Assembly (NCBI RefSeq): GCF_022440845.1 | Contig: NZ_JAKNTO010000001.1 | Coordinates: 1,426,001 to 1,490,000, forward strand | DNA from: Ruminococcus sp. OA3 | GTDB lineage: Bacteria; Bacillota; Clostridia; Lachnospirales; Lachnospiraceae | Length of the DNA: 64,000 nucleotides | Direction of reading: 5' to 3' | Part shown: one piece after another, positions 17,660-26,300 of the stretch | How the letters are laid out: each line of letters opens with the position of its first letter | Position numbering within the stretch: position 1 is the stretch's first letter | The notes under the pieces: generated by a model | Seen by the model: only the letters and a program-made list of their open reading frames with translations | What the model was told of the DNA's origin: nothing | Databases searched by the model: none | Position numbers and translations under genes: made by a program

Positions 17660-18784
17660 ATGGCAGAAGCAAAAACAGAAAAGAATCTGCGCAGTACACG
17701 CTCCAGTGGCGTGCGGATGCTGGACCTTACAAAAGAATTTCAAGTTCCAGGCAGTAAAGACAAGACGGTGGCAGTCAATCATATTGATCTTAAAATTGAA
17801 AATGGCGAGATGATGACGCTTCTTGGACCTTCCGGGTGCGGAAAAACCACGACGCTTAGGATGATCTCGGGATTTGAGACACCGACAGGTGGTGAAATTT
17901 TCATCGGCAATCGTTCGGTGGAACAGATTCCGCCTAATAAACGCGATATTTCCATGGTGTTTCAGTCCTATGCGCTGTTTCCGCATCTGACGATTTTTGA
18001 AAATGTGGCGTATGGGCTGAAAGTCAAGAAGCTTCCCAGGGAGGAGATTCTGACTCGTACGCGGGACGTTATGGAGCTTATGCAGCTGACCACGATGGAG
18101 AATCGTTTCCCGAACCAGCTGTCGGGCGGGCAGCAGCAGCGTGTGGCGCTTGCCAGGGCTGTCGTCATAGAGCCCAGTGTTCTGCTGTTTGATGAACCGC
18201 TGTCCAATCTGGATGCAAAGTTGCGGGAGTATATGCGGGATGAGCTCCGTGCGCTTCAGAAGCAACTGGCTATTACCAGCCTGTATGTGACACATGATCA
18301 GTCGGAGGCTATGGCGATATCGGATAAAGTTGTCATCATGAAGGACGGGAATATCATGCAGCTTGGCTCACCAAAAGAGATTTATGAGTATCCTGCCAAT
18401 CAATTTGTTGCAAACTTTATCGGCAAAGACAACTTCCTTCCCTGTATCTACCGGGGGAATGAGGGCGGCAAAGCAGTGGTTCTGATTGGGGACAGGCCGT
18501 ATGCAGTGCCGAATCCCGGCAACGTTTCGGGACTCAAGAATGGAGATGCCTGTGTTCTGGGTGCCAGGCCGGAGTCTGTCAGACTGTCTGACACCGGAGG
18601 GGAACTTCAGGGGAGGGTTCGGCGTGTCACATACTACGGTTCCAAGGCGGAGTATGAGATTGTTATCAATGAAAGGCCTGTCATTGTAGAGATTTATAAC
18701 CCGCAGATCTCAAAGCAGTTTGGCGAGGGGGAAACGGTGTACCTGAAACTGGATGCAGAATGTGTCCGTATCCTAAAAGACTAA
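17660..18784 (+). CDS. ABC transporter ATP-binding protein, operon B
   Basis: A 374-residue ATPase of the same group as 3869-4999. It has Walker A GPSGCGKTTT, Q-loop VFQSYALFPHL, signature LSGGQQQRVALARA, Walker B VLLFDEPLSNLDA and the switch His in YVTHDQSEAMAI, with a C-terminal TOBE domain after residue ~290. GGAGG lies nine bases before the ATG. It sits between its permease (31 bp upstream) and the PfkB-type kinase (26 bp downstream) and energises the operon B importer. Confidence 0.88.
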   Translation: MAEAKTEKNLRSTRSSGVRMLDLTKEFQVPGSKDKTVAVNHIDLKIENGEMMTLLGPSGCGKTTTLRMISGFETPTGGEIFIGNRSVEQIPPNKRDISMVFQSYALFPHLTIFENVAYGLKVKKLPREEILTRTRDVMELMQLTTMENRFPNQLSGGQQQRVALARAVVIEPSVLLFDEPLSNLDAKLREYMRDELRALQKQLAITSLYVTHDQSEAMAISDKVVIMKDGNIMQLGSPKEIYEYPANQFVANFIGKDNFLPCIYRGNEGGKAVVLIGDRPYAVPNPGNVSGLKNGDACVLGARPESVRLSDTGGELQGRVRRVTYYGSKAEYEIVINERPVIVEIYNPQISKQFGEGETVYLKLDAECVRILKD

Positions 18785-18810
18785 AGGAATAAGAAGGGGG
18801 AAATACTTAC

Positions 18811-19692
18811 ATGAACTGTGATGTTTTAGCGATGGGTCCGTTGTCTCTGGATGTAGAAGAGCTGCGGCACAGAGGAGTAAAACGGGAGTATATCGGAGGT
18901 GCACTGCCTTTTGCGGTGCATGCTGTACACAGTGCGGGCAGAGAAGTGTGTGGACTGGTCAAATGTGCACCGGAGGATTTTCATATACTTAGGAATTTAC
19001 CTGCCAAACAGATGTTTTTTTCGGTCTCCAAAGAGACGACAAAGGCAGAAGCGATTTATTATACGGAGAGTCAGGAGCGCAGAGATATTTTTATCAACGC
19101 ACAGATTGACCCGATCGGCATTGCGGATATTCCGGATGTGGCGGCAAAAATATACCATATGGCAGGTATATATTATGGTGATTATGATGAAGCTCTGTTT
19201 ACGTATCTTTCAGGGAAAGGAAGCTTGGCCTGCGACATCCAGTGCTACGTCCGTTATGAGGAAAACAGAGAAATCGTCTATCGTGACTGGGCGGAAAAGC
19301 GCCGGTATATTCCATATATCACCTACCTGAAAGCAGACGCCAGGGAAGCCCAGATTCTGACGGGCTGTGAAGACAGGGAAGAAGCGGCCAGGATCATTGT
19401 ATCGTGGGGCGCCAGGGAAGTGATGATCACACATCACACGGAGGTGATTGTGTATGATGGAGTGAAGATGTACCGCTGTCCGCTGCGTCCGAGGGCGATC
19501 GACGGCCGCGCAGGGAGGGGAGATACGACCTTTGGCAGTTATCTTGCCATGCGCCTGGAGCAAGATATACCGAGTTCGCTGTTATATGCGGCAGCGGCAG
19601 TTTCACTTAAATTGGAAACAACGGGTCCGCTTAAGGCTTCCAGAAGCGAAGTGGTAGCTTACATGAAAGAGCGCTATGCTGAATTTTTATAA
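18811..19692 (+). CDS. PfkB-type carbohydrate kinase, operon B
   Basis: A 293-residue paralogue of 2961-3854. The C-terminal catalytic segment is GRAGRGDTTFGSY, again with GRGD in place of the usual GAGD but with the catalytic Asp retained. A substrate-side GGALPFAVHAVH segment lies near residue 30 and KADAREAQILTG near 170. The predicted role is phosphorylation of the imported substrate or a derivative. GGGGG at 18796-18800 lies upstream of the ATG. The lipoprotein gene follows 34 bp after its stop, with the lipoprotein ribosome binding site in between. Confidence 0.7.
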   Translation: MNCDVLAMGPLSLDVEELRHRGVKREYIGGALPFAVHAVHSAGREVCGLVKCAPEDFHILRNLPAKQMFFSVSKETTKAEAIYYTESQERRDIFINAQIDPIGIADIPDVAAKIYHMAGIYYGDYDEALFTYLSGKGSLACDIQCYVRYEENREIVYRDWAEKRRYIPYITYLKADAREAQILTGCEDREEAARIIVSWGAREVMITHHTEVIVYDGVKMYRCPLRPRAIDGRAGRGDTTFGSYLAMRLEQDIPSSLLYAAAAVSLKLETTGPLKASRSEVVAYMKERYAEFL

Positions 19693-19726
19693 AAACCTTA
19701 AAACATTTGAAAGGAAGGAAAACAGT

Positions 19727-20842
19727 ATGAGAAAAAAAACAATTTGGAAAAGTACCGCTGTGGCAGGGATGCTTGTGGCATCCCTGGTGTTGACCGGGTG
19801 TGGAAACAGCAAAGGTGAGGCTGACACGGGCACAAAAGAGAAAAAGAGCACCACTGAAGAGGCAAAGGAAGAGGTTCAAAGTACGGGCAGTAAAGAACTC
19901 ACGGTATACTCAGCATATCCAGATGAGGAAAATGTAATTTACTTTGCCGCATTTGAGGAGGACACCGGTATCAAAGTCAATTATGTGCGGCTGTCAGCGG
20001 GTGAGCTGTTTGCACGGGTGCGTTCTGAGAAGGACAATCCTAACGCTGCACTGGTCCTGGCAGGCAATACAGATTACTATGAACTTGCAAAGTCAGAAGG
20101 GCTGTTCCAGGCCTATGAGTCCAAAGAACTGGAAAATGTCCGGGAAGCGATTAAGGATCCTGATAATCAATGGTTCCCTGCGACGGAGCACGCGATAGGA
20201 TTTGCGTGCAATAAAGACTGGTTTGAAGAAAATAATCTGGAATACCCGAAAACATGGGATGAACTGCTGACGGACACCTACAAAGATCAGATTTCGATCT
20301 CGCATCCCTCCACGGCAGGAACGGGGTATACGATCTTTATGTCCATGGTTGAGAAACTTGGTGAGGACGGAGCATTCGATTACTATACAAAGCTTAAGAA
20401 TAATCTCCGTCAGTTCACGAAGAGCGGAGCAGCGCCCGGAATGGAAGTCGCTCTGGGGGAAGCTGCGGTAGGAATTATGTTTGGAGACGATGCGCTGACC
20501 ACTGCGGATCAGGGGTATCCAATTGAGGTCGTATATCCAGAAGATGAAACCGGTTATGAAGTTACCGGAATGGCGATCCTGAACGGTGCGCCCGAGGATC
20601 AGCTGGAAAACGCAAAGACCTTTGTTGATTGGATGCTGTCTGTCCGGGGACAGGAAATGTACCTGGAATCCAATGCGAACCGCACGCCGATCAATGAGAA
20701 TGCCAGAGCAGTCGATGGCGCGGTACAGCTTTCCGAAATCAATCTGATCGAACACGACCCGGTATGGGCCAGTGAAAACCGGGAACGTCTGATCGAAGAC
20801 TTTAACAACAAAATTGACAACCCTGAAAATGCTAAAAGCTGA
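19727..20842 (+). CDS. ABC transporter substrate-binding lipoprotein, operon B
   Basis: A 371-residue lipoprotein. The signal peptide MRKKTIWKSTAVAGMLVASL is followed by the lipobox VLTGC, an acidic-Lys linker and the mature domain starting KELTVYSAYPDEENVIYFAAF. It is paralogous to 6756-7874 and keeps the GEAAVGIMFGDDAL segment. AAGGAAGG lies upstream of the ATG at 19727; the longer frame overlaps the kinase gene and lacks a signal peptide at its start, so I reject it. Here the lipoprotein gene is last in the operon, whereas in copy A it is first, so the module was rearranged after duplication. A terminator follows at 20875-20925. Confidence 0.85.
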   Translation: MRKKTIWKSTAVAGMLVASLVLTGCGNSKGEADTGTKEKKSTTEEAKEEVQSTGSKELTVYSAYPDEENVIYFAAFEEDTGIKVNYVRLSAGELFARVRSEKDNPNAALVLAGNTDYYELAKSEGLFQAYESKELENVREAIKDPDNQWFPATEHAIGFACNKDWFEENNLEYPKTWDELLTDTYKDQISISHPSTAGTGYTIFMSMVEKLGEDGAFDYYTKLKNNLRQFTKSGAAPGMEVALGEAAVGIMFGDDALTTADQGYPIEVVYPEDETGYEVTGMAILNGAPEDQLENAKTFVDWMLSVRGQEMYLESNANRTPINENARAVDGAVQLSEINLIEHDPVWASENRERLIEDFNNKIDNPENAKS

Positions 20843-20874
20843 TATCAGGTGTTGGCTGACGCTTGACGGGCCGT

Positions 20875-20925
20875 AAAAAAACAGCGGAGATGATCACCCT
20901 GTGAGTGAGCATTTTCGCTGTTTTT
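20875..20925. terminator. Bidirectional intrinsic terminator
   Basis: AAAAAACAGCG (20876-20886) pairs with CGCTGTTTTT (20916-20925) around a 29-base loop that can itself fold partly. An A-run on one side and a T-run on the other let it serve both operon B (plus) and the first tRNA-Leu gene (minus). Confidence 0.6.
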
Positions 20926-20963
20926 ACTGTCGTCTCCGGCAGTGAATTTCGGACAAAAAAAGA

Positions 20964-21047
20964 TGCAGGAGATGGGACTTGAACCCACACGACATTGCTG
21001 CCACAGGCACCTGAAGCCTGCGCGTCTGCCAATTCCGCCACTCCTGC
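20964..21047 (-). tRNA. tRNA-Leu (anticodon CAG), copy 1
   Basis: The minus strand gives an 84-nt tRNA with acceptor stem GCAGGAG/CTCCTGC and discriminator A. The anticodon stem CAGGC/GCCTG carries the loop TTCAGGT, hence anticodon CAG. The long variable arm is typical of leucine tRNAs, and the T arm contains GGTTCAAGTCC. CCA is not encoded. The sequence is identical to the copy at 21934-22017. Confidence 0.95.
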
Positions 21048-21086
21048 ATATCTCTTAAATGCGTGCCTTAACGACTCGCAAGGTAT

Positions 21087-21115
21087 ATTGTATCTGGTTT
21101 GTCTGGAAATGTCAA
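21087..21115 (-). promoter_or_regulatory. Promoter of tRNA-Leu copy 1
   Basis: On the minus strand TTGACA (21115-21110) and TACAAT (21092-21087) are separated by 17 bp. This is a near-perfect housekeeping promoter placed about 40 bp before the tRNA 5' end. Confidence 0.8.
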
Positions 21116-21267
21116 TCCCTATTTTACAGTTTTTTGACACAATAAGAAATAGAGATGTTCAGTGATGTTTTCAGGTATTGCGAATACTGTGAAAATAATA
21201 TATAATCATCTATTTAGAACAGCTTTATTGAATCAGATCATAATATGTTAAAGAAAGAGAGATTTTG

Positions 21268-21900
21268 ATGAATTACAAATATCTGGACATGGAAAGATAT
21301 AAGAGAAAACAGCATTTTGAGTATTTTAACAGTCTGTCGTATCCGTACGTTGGATTGACGGTGAATGTTGATATTACAGATTTCATAAAAAAAGTAAAAA
21401 CAAAAAAGCTGCCGTTTTTTCTCACCGTCTGCTATTGTGCGTCAAAAGCGGCTAATGGCGTCCCAGAATTCAGGCAGAGAATATTGGATCATAAAATTAT
21501 AGAATTTGATAACTGCAAAACATCTCATACTGTGGCATTAGAAGATGGAACTTACTGCTATTGTACGCTTGACAGTCATATGCCTTTTTCAGATTTCCTG
21601 CCTTATGCCGAACGGGAACAGGAGATGGCAAGGCATAACCGAACGATAAATGAAGAAGAGGGTGCTGTATATGACAAAATATTTATCTCAACGCTGCCCT
21701 GGATTTCTTACACCGCTCTTGTCCAGCCTGTACCGGTTCCTGCAGACAGTAATCCAAGGATTACATGGGGAAGATATGTGGAGCAGGGAGATAAAACAGT
21801 GATGCCGGTTTCTGTGTTGTGCCATCATGGTCTGGTTGATGGGATGCATATTGCAAGTTTTTATCAGTTGCTTGATAAACAGATTAAGGCAATAAAATAA
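21268..21900 (+). CDS. Chloramphenicol acetyltransferase-like protein
   Basis: A 210-residue protein of the CAT fold. The catalytic motif is present near the C-terminus as HHGLVDGMH: catalytic His187 and structural Asp191, with His186 before them. An LPFFLTVCYCASKAANGVPEFRQRI segment (residues ~48-73) also matches the family. CAT enzymes are cytoplasmic trimers that acetylate chloramphenicol with acetyl-CoA. Many clostridial homologues of this length are chromosomal and have not been shown to give resistance, so function should be read as CAT-like acetyltransferase. I use the ATG at 21268 rather than the TTG one codon earlier; the upstream AGAGAG is a weak ribosome binding site. It lies alone between two identical tRNA-Leu genes, oriented opposite to them. 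Confidence 0.75.
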   Translation: MNYKYLDMERYKRKQHFEYFNSLSYPYVGLTVNVDITDFIKKVKTKKLPFFLTVCYCASKAANGVPEFRQRILDHKIIEFDNCKTSHTVALEDGTYCYCTLDSHMPFSDFLPYAEREQEMARHNRTINEEEGAVYDKIFISTLPWISYTALVQPVPVPADSNPRITWGRYVEQGDKTVMPVSVLCHHGLVDGMHIASFYQLLDKQIKAIK

Positions 21901-21920
21901 TCCCTGTGTGTGCACAGGGA
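21901..21920 (-). terminator. Terminator hairpin of tRNA-Leu copy 2
   Basis: A perfect 8-bp stem (TCCCTGTG/CACAGGGA) with a 4-base loop lies directly after the CAT-like stop codon. On the minus strand it follows the tRNA 3' end and leads into TTATTTTATT, so it most likely ends the tRNA transcript. Confidence 0.6.
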
Positions 21921-21933
21921 TAAAATAAAAAGA

Positions 21934-22017
21934 TGCAGGAGATGGGACTTGAACCCACACGACATTGCTGCCACAGGCACCTGAAGCCTGCGCGTCTGCC
22001 AATTCCGCCACTCCTGC
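21934..22017 (-). tRNA. tRNA-Leu (anticodon CAG), copy 2
   Basis: The 84-nt sequence is identical to the tRNA at 20964-21047, with the same CAG anticodon, long variable arm and no encoded CCA. Its own promoter lies at 22058-22086. Confidence 0.95.
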
Positions 22018-22057
22018 ATATCTCTTATAATGCGTGCCTGATCGACTCGCAAGATAT

Positions 22058-22086
22058 ATTGTATCTGGTTTGGGCTGAAATGTCAA
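22058..22086 (-). promoter_or_regulatory. Promoter of tRNA-Leu copy 2
   Basis: On the minus strand TTGACA (22086-22081) and TACAAT (22063-22058) are 17 bp apart. Element sequences and spacing are the same as for copy 1, and the flanking bases are largely conserved too. Confidence 0.8.
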
Positions 22087-22171
22087 TCCCTATTTTCAAT
22101 AAAATTCCTGCAAAAATGATGGGGATACGATGGAAACGCTGTGCATTCATGATGAAAAAGGTTGAAATGCG

Positions 22172-22180
22172 TGATATAAT
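22172..22180 (+). promoter_or_regulatory. Extended -10 promoter of carAB
   Basis: TGATATAAT is a perfect extended -10 element (TG at 22172-22173, TATAAT at 22175-22180). No good -35 is present. Initiation is predicted near 22187, directly before the leader hairpins. Confidence 0.5.
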
Positions 22181-22188
22181 ATGATAAA

Positions 22189-22257
22189 CTCTTTTAGATA
22201 TAAAAGAGCGCGTAAACTCTTTTTTTTTGCACATATGCACGGATTTCCGTGTTTTTT
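22189..22257 (+). promoter_or_regulatory. Attenuator-like leader of carAB with two tandem terminators
   Basis: Three stems can form. CTCTTTTA (22189-22196) pairs with TAAAAGAG (22201-22208). Alternatively AAAAGAG (22202-22208) pairs with CTCTTTT (22217-22223) and is followed by Ts to 22228, making a terminator. The first two stems share bases and exclude each other, the classic antiterminator/terminator layout. A second terminator-like hairpin CACGG/CCGTG (22238-22251) is followed by six Ts just before the carA ribosome binding site. No PyrR-binding loop consensus is seen, so the controlling signal is unknown. Confidence 0.5.
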
Positions 22258-22276
22258 AAGAAAGGAATACGGTGGA

Positions 22277-23353
22277 ATGATGAAAGCTTTTCTGATTTTA
22301 GAAGACGGACATGTTTTTTCGGGAACCAGCATCGGCTCCAGGAAAGAAGTGATCAGTGAGATTGTATTTAATACGTCGATGACCGGATATTTAGAGGTGC
22401 TGACGGACCCATCTTATGCGGGACAGGCTGTCTGTATGACTTATCCGCTGATCGGGAATTATGGCATCTCTTATGAAGACAGCGAATCGCTGCGCCCCTG
22501 GCCGGATGGATATATCGTAAGGGAACTATCTCGAATGCCAAGTAACTTCAGAAGCGAAGATACGATTCAGAATTTTCTGAAAAAATTTGATATTCCCGGA
22601 ATCGCCGGAATCGATACGCGTGCCCTTACAAAGATCCTGAGGGAAAAAGGTACCATGAACGGTATGATCACGACGAACGAAAATTATAAGATAGATGAAA
22701 TCATTCCTGAATTAAAAATGTACACGACCGGTAAGGTTGTGGAAAAAGTAACCTGTTCTGAAAAATCTGTGTTAAAGGGAAACGGCCCCAGGGTCGCTCT
22801 TCTCGATCTCGGTGCGAAAAACAATATCGCAAAATCCCTGAATCAGCGTGGCTGTCAGGTGACGGTCTATCCGGCACTTACGACGGCGGAGGAGATACTT
22901 TCCGGAGATCCGGACGGCATCATGCTCTCTAATGGTCCTGGCGACCCCAAAGAATGCACATCCATTATTACCGAAATTAAAAAAATATATGATTCTGATG
23001 TACCCGTTTTTGCAATCTGTCTGGGACATCAGCTGATGGCACTCGCCACAGGCGCAGATACTCATAAGATGAAATACGGGCACCGGGGAGGAAATCATCC
23101 GGTCAAGGACCTGAAAACAGGCCGTGTTTATATTTCTTCACAGAATCATGGTTATGTGGTGGATACCGACAGATTAGATCCTTCGATCGCTGTGCCGGCA
23201 TTTATCAATGTAAACGACCGGACAAACGAAGGGCTTTCTTATATAGGAAAGAATATCTTTACGGTTCAGTTCCATCCGGAAGCCTGCCCGGGACCGCAGG
23301 ACTCCGGTTACCTGTTTGATCGATTTATGGAAATGATGGGAGGTACAAAATAA
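22277..23353 (+). CDS. carA: Carbamoyl phosphate synthase small chain (glutamine amidotransferase)
   Basis: A 358-residue protein. The N-terminal CarA domain (residues ~1-150) contains FNTSMTGYLEVLTDPSYAGQ and GIAGIDTRALT. The C-terminal class I glutaminase domain has the nucleophile Cys248 in FAICLGHQL and the catalytic His/Glu in VQFHPEA. It releases ammonia from glutamine and channels it to CarB for carbamoyl phosphate, used for pyrimidine and arginine synthesis. The start is placed at ATG 22277 (ATG 22280 is equally possible, as MKAFLILEDG is the usual N-terminus). The much longer frame upstream runs through the leader hairpins and is unlikely. Its TAA overlaps the carB start (TAATG). Confidence 0.95.
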   Translation: MMKAFLILEDGHVFSGTSIGSRKEVISEIVFNTSMTGYLEVLTDPSYAGQAVCMTYPLIGNYGISYEDSESLRPWPDGYIVRELSRMPSNFRSEDTIQNFLKKFDIPGIAGIDTRALTKILREKGTMNGMITTNENYKIDEIIPELKMYTTGKVVEKVTCSEKSVLKGNGPRVALLDLGAKNNIAKSLNQRGCQVTVYPALTTAEEILSGDPDGIMLSNGPGDPKECTSIITEIKKIYDSDVPVFAICLGHQLMALATGADTHKMKYGHRGGNHPVKDLKTGRVYISSQNHGYVVDTDRLDPSIAVPAFINVNDRTNEGLSYIGKNIFTVQFHPEACPGPQDSGYLFDRFMEMMGGTK

Positions 23354-26300
23354 TGCCGAAGAATCCAGATATCAAAAAAGTGCTAGTGCTTGGCTCAGGC
23401 CCGATCATTATCGGACAGGCAGCTGAATTTGATTATGCGGGTACACAGGCCTGCCGTTCTTTAAAAGAAGAAGGAATTGAGGTGGTGCTTCTGAATTCCA
23501 ATCCGGCGACCATCATGACGGATAAGGATATTGCCGATAAAGTATATATTGAACCGCTGACCGTGGAGGTAGTGGAGCAGCTGATCATGAAGGAAAGACC
23601 GGACAGCATCCTGCCGACACTGGGAGGACAGGCCGGACTGAACCTGGCGATGGCGCTGGATGAAACAGGATTTTTAGAGGAAAATGGCGTCAGGCTGATC
23701 GGCACAACGGCTCAGACGATCAAAAAGGCAGAAGACCGCCTTGAATTTAAGATGACGATGGAAAAAATAAACGAGCCGATCGCAGCCTCACAGGTTGTGG
23801 AAACGGTGGAAGACGGAATCGCATTTACCAATACCATCGGATATCCGATCGTTCTGCGTCCTGCGTATACACTGGGAGGAAGCGGCGGCGGAATCGCTCA
23901 TAATGAGGAAGAACTCGTTGAAATCCTGCAGAACGGCCTTCGTCTGTCACGCGTGGGCCAGGTTCTTGTGGAACGCTGCATTGCCGGCTGGAAGGAAATA
24001 GAGTATGAGGTGATGCGTGACGGCCGCGGAAACTGTATTACGGTCTGCAACATGGAAAACATTGATCCTGTGGGGGTGCACACCGGAGACAGTATCGTTG
24101 TGGCACCATCACAGACACTGGGAGATAAGGAATACCAGATGCTCCGTACTTCTGCGCTGAATATCATCAGTGAGTTAAATATCACAGGGGGATGTAATGT
24201 TCAGTATGCACTGCATCCGGAAAGCTTTGAGTACTGCGTGATCGAAGTAAATCCGCGTGTGAGCCGGTCCTCCGCACTGGCATCCAAGGCGACGGGATAT
24301 CCGATTGCAAAGGTTGCGGCGAAGATTGCGCTTGGATATACCCTGGATGAAATTCCGAATGCGATTACCGGAAAGACATATGCGAGCTTTGAGCCGATGC
24401 TGGATTACTGTGTTGTGAAGATGCCGCGGCTGCCATTTGACAAATTTATCAGTGCGAAGCGGACATTGACCACGCAGATGAAAGCCACAGGTGAGGTTAT
24501 GAGCATCTGCAACAACTTTGAAGGCGCTCTGATGAAGGCGATTCGTTCGCTGGAACAGCATGTGGACAGTCTGATGTCCTATGATTTTACAGAGCTTATG
24601 GATGATACACTCCTGGAAGAGCTGGAGATCGTGGATGATATGAGGATCTGGAGGATCGCAGAGGCGATCAGGCGCTCGGTGGATGCGGAACTCATTCACG
24701 CCATTACCAAAATAGACCGCTGGTTTATCGACAAGCTCTCCATACTGGTTGAGATGGAGCAGGAACTGAAGACGCATGAGCTGACACCAGATCTGCTGAC
24801 AGAGGCAAAGCGACTGGAATTCCCGGACCATGTGATCGCAGAACTGGCAGGAAAAGCTGTGGATGATATAAAAGCGATGCGAAAACAGAATGGCATCGTA
24901 GCGGCCTTTAAGATGGTTGATACGTGTGCAGCTGAATTTGCAGCGACAACGCCGTATTATTATTCAGTGCACGGCGGTGAAAATGAAGCTGTCCGCACAG
25001 AGGGAAAGAAAAAAGTCCTCGTGCTCGGTTCAGGCCCGATCCGCATCGGACAGGGCATTGAATTTGATTTCTGTTCGGTACACTGTACCTGGGCATTTGC
25101 AAGAGAGGGATACGAGACGATCATTGTCAACAACAATCCGGAAACCGTGAGTACGGACTTTGACATCGCTGATAAACTGTATTTTGAGCCGCTGACTCCT
25201 GAGGATGTAGAAAACATTGTGGATATTGAAAAACCGGATGGTGCAGTCGTTCAGTTCGGCGGACAGACAGCCATCAAGCTGACAGAGGCGCTGATCAACA
25301 TGGGTGTTAAGATTCTCGGAACCTCCGCAGAAAATGTAGATGCGGCGGAAGACAGAGAACTCTTTGATAAGATCCTGGAGGAATGCCGGATTCCGAGACC
25401 GCAGGGGCATACGGTATTTACAGCAGAAGAGGCGAAAAGGGCGGCAAATGAACTCGGATATCCGGTGCTTGTGAGACCCTCTTATGTTCTCGGAGGACAG
25501 GGAATGCAGATCGCGATCAGCGACAACGATATTGATGAGTTTATCGGCATCATCAACCGGATCGCCCAGGAGCATCCGATCCTGGTTGATAAATATCTGG
25601 TTGGAAAAGAAATAGAGGTAGATGCCGTATGTGACGGCGAGGACATTGTGATCCCGGGTATTATGGAGCATATTGAGCGTGCAGGAATTCATTCAGGTGA
25701 CAGTATCTCTGTTTATCCGGCCCAGAGTGTCAGTGAAAAGGCAAAAGAGACGATCGAAGAGTACACCAGAAGGCTGGCGAGGTCACTTCATGTGATCGGT
25801 ATGATCAATATTCAGTTCATCGTGTGTGAGGAAGAAGTATATGTGATCGAGGTGAACCCGCGTTCCAGCCGTACGGTACCATACATCAGCAAAGTGACAG
25901 GAATCCCTATCGTACCGCTGGCTACGAAGGTGATTCTGGGACATAAGTTAAAAGATCTGGGTTATACGCCGGGGCTTCAGCCGGAAGCAAAACACATTGC
26001 CATTAAAATGCCGGTGTTCTCATTTGAAAAGATTCGTGGTGCGGACATCAGTCTTGGACCGGAGATGAAATCAACCGGTGAGTGCCTTGGAATTGCAACG
26101 ACTTTTAATGAGGCACTGTACAAGGCATTTCTTGGCGCGGGGATCAATCTTCCGAAGCATAAGAACATGATCATTACTGTAAAAGACGAGGACAAAGAGG
26201 ATGTGATCGCGATTGCGAGAAGATTCCAGGCAATCGGCTACCGCATCTATGCGACCAGAAGTACGGCCAAAGTACTGAATGCAAATGGTGTGGAGGCGAT

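Noticed and set aside
20832-21140. Open frame antisense across tRNA-Leu copy 1 (and a similar one at 21688-22086)
   Set aside because: Both frames run through tRNA genes and their promoters; the shared peptide is only a translation of the tRNA sequence.
22181-22276. N-terminal extension of CarA from ATG 22181
   Set aside because: It overlaps the -10 element and the leader hairpins, and adds a non-conserved segment before the usual MKAFLILEDG start.
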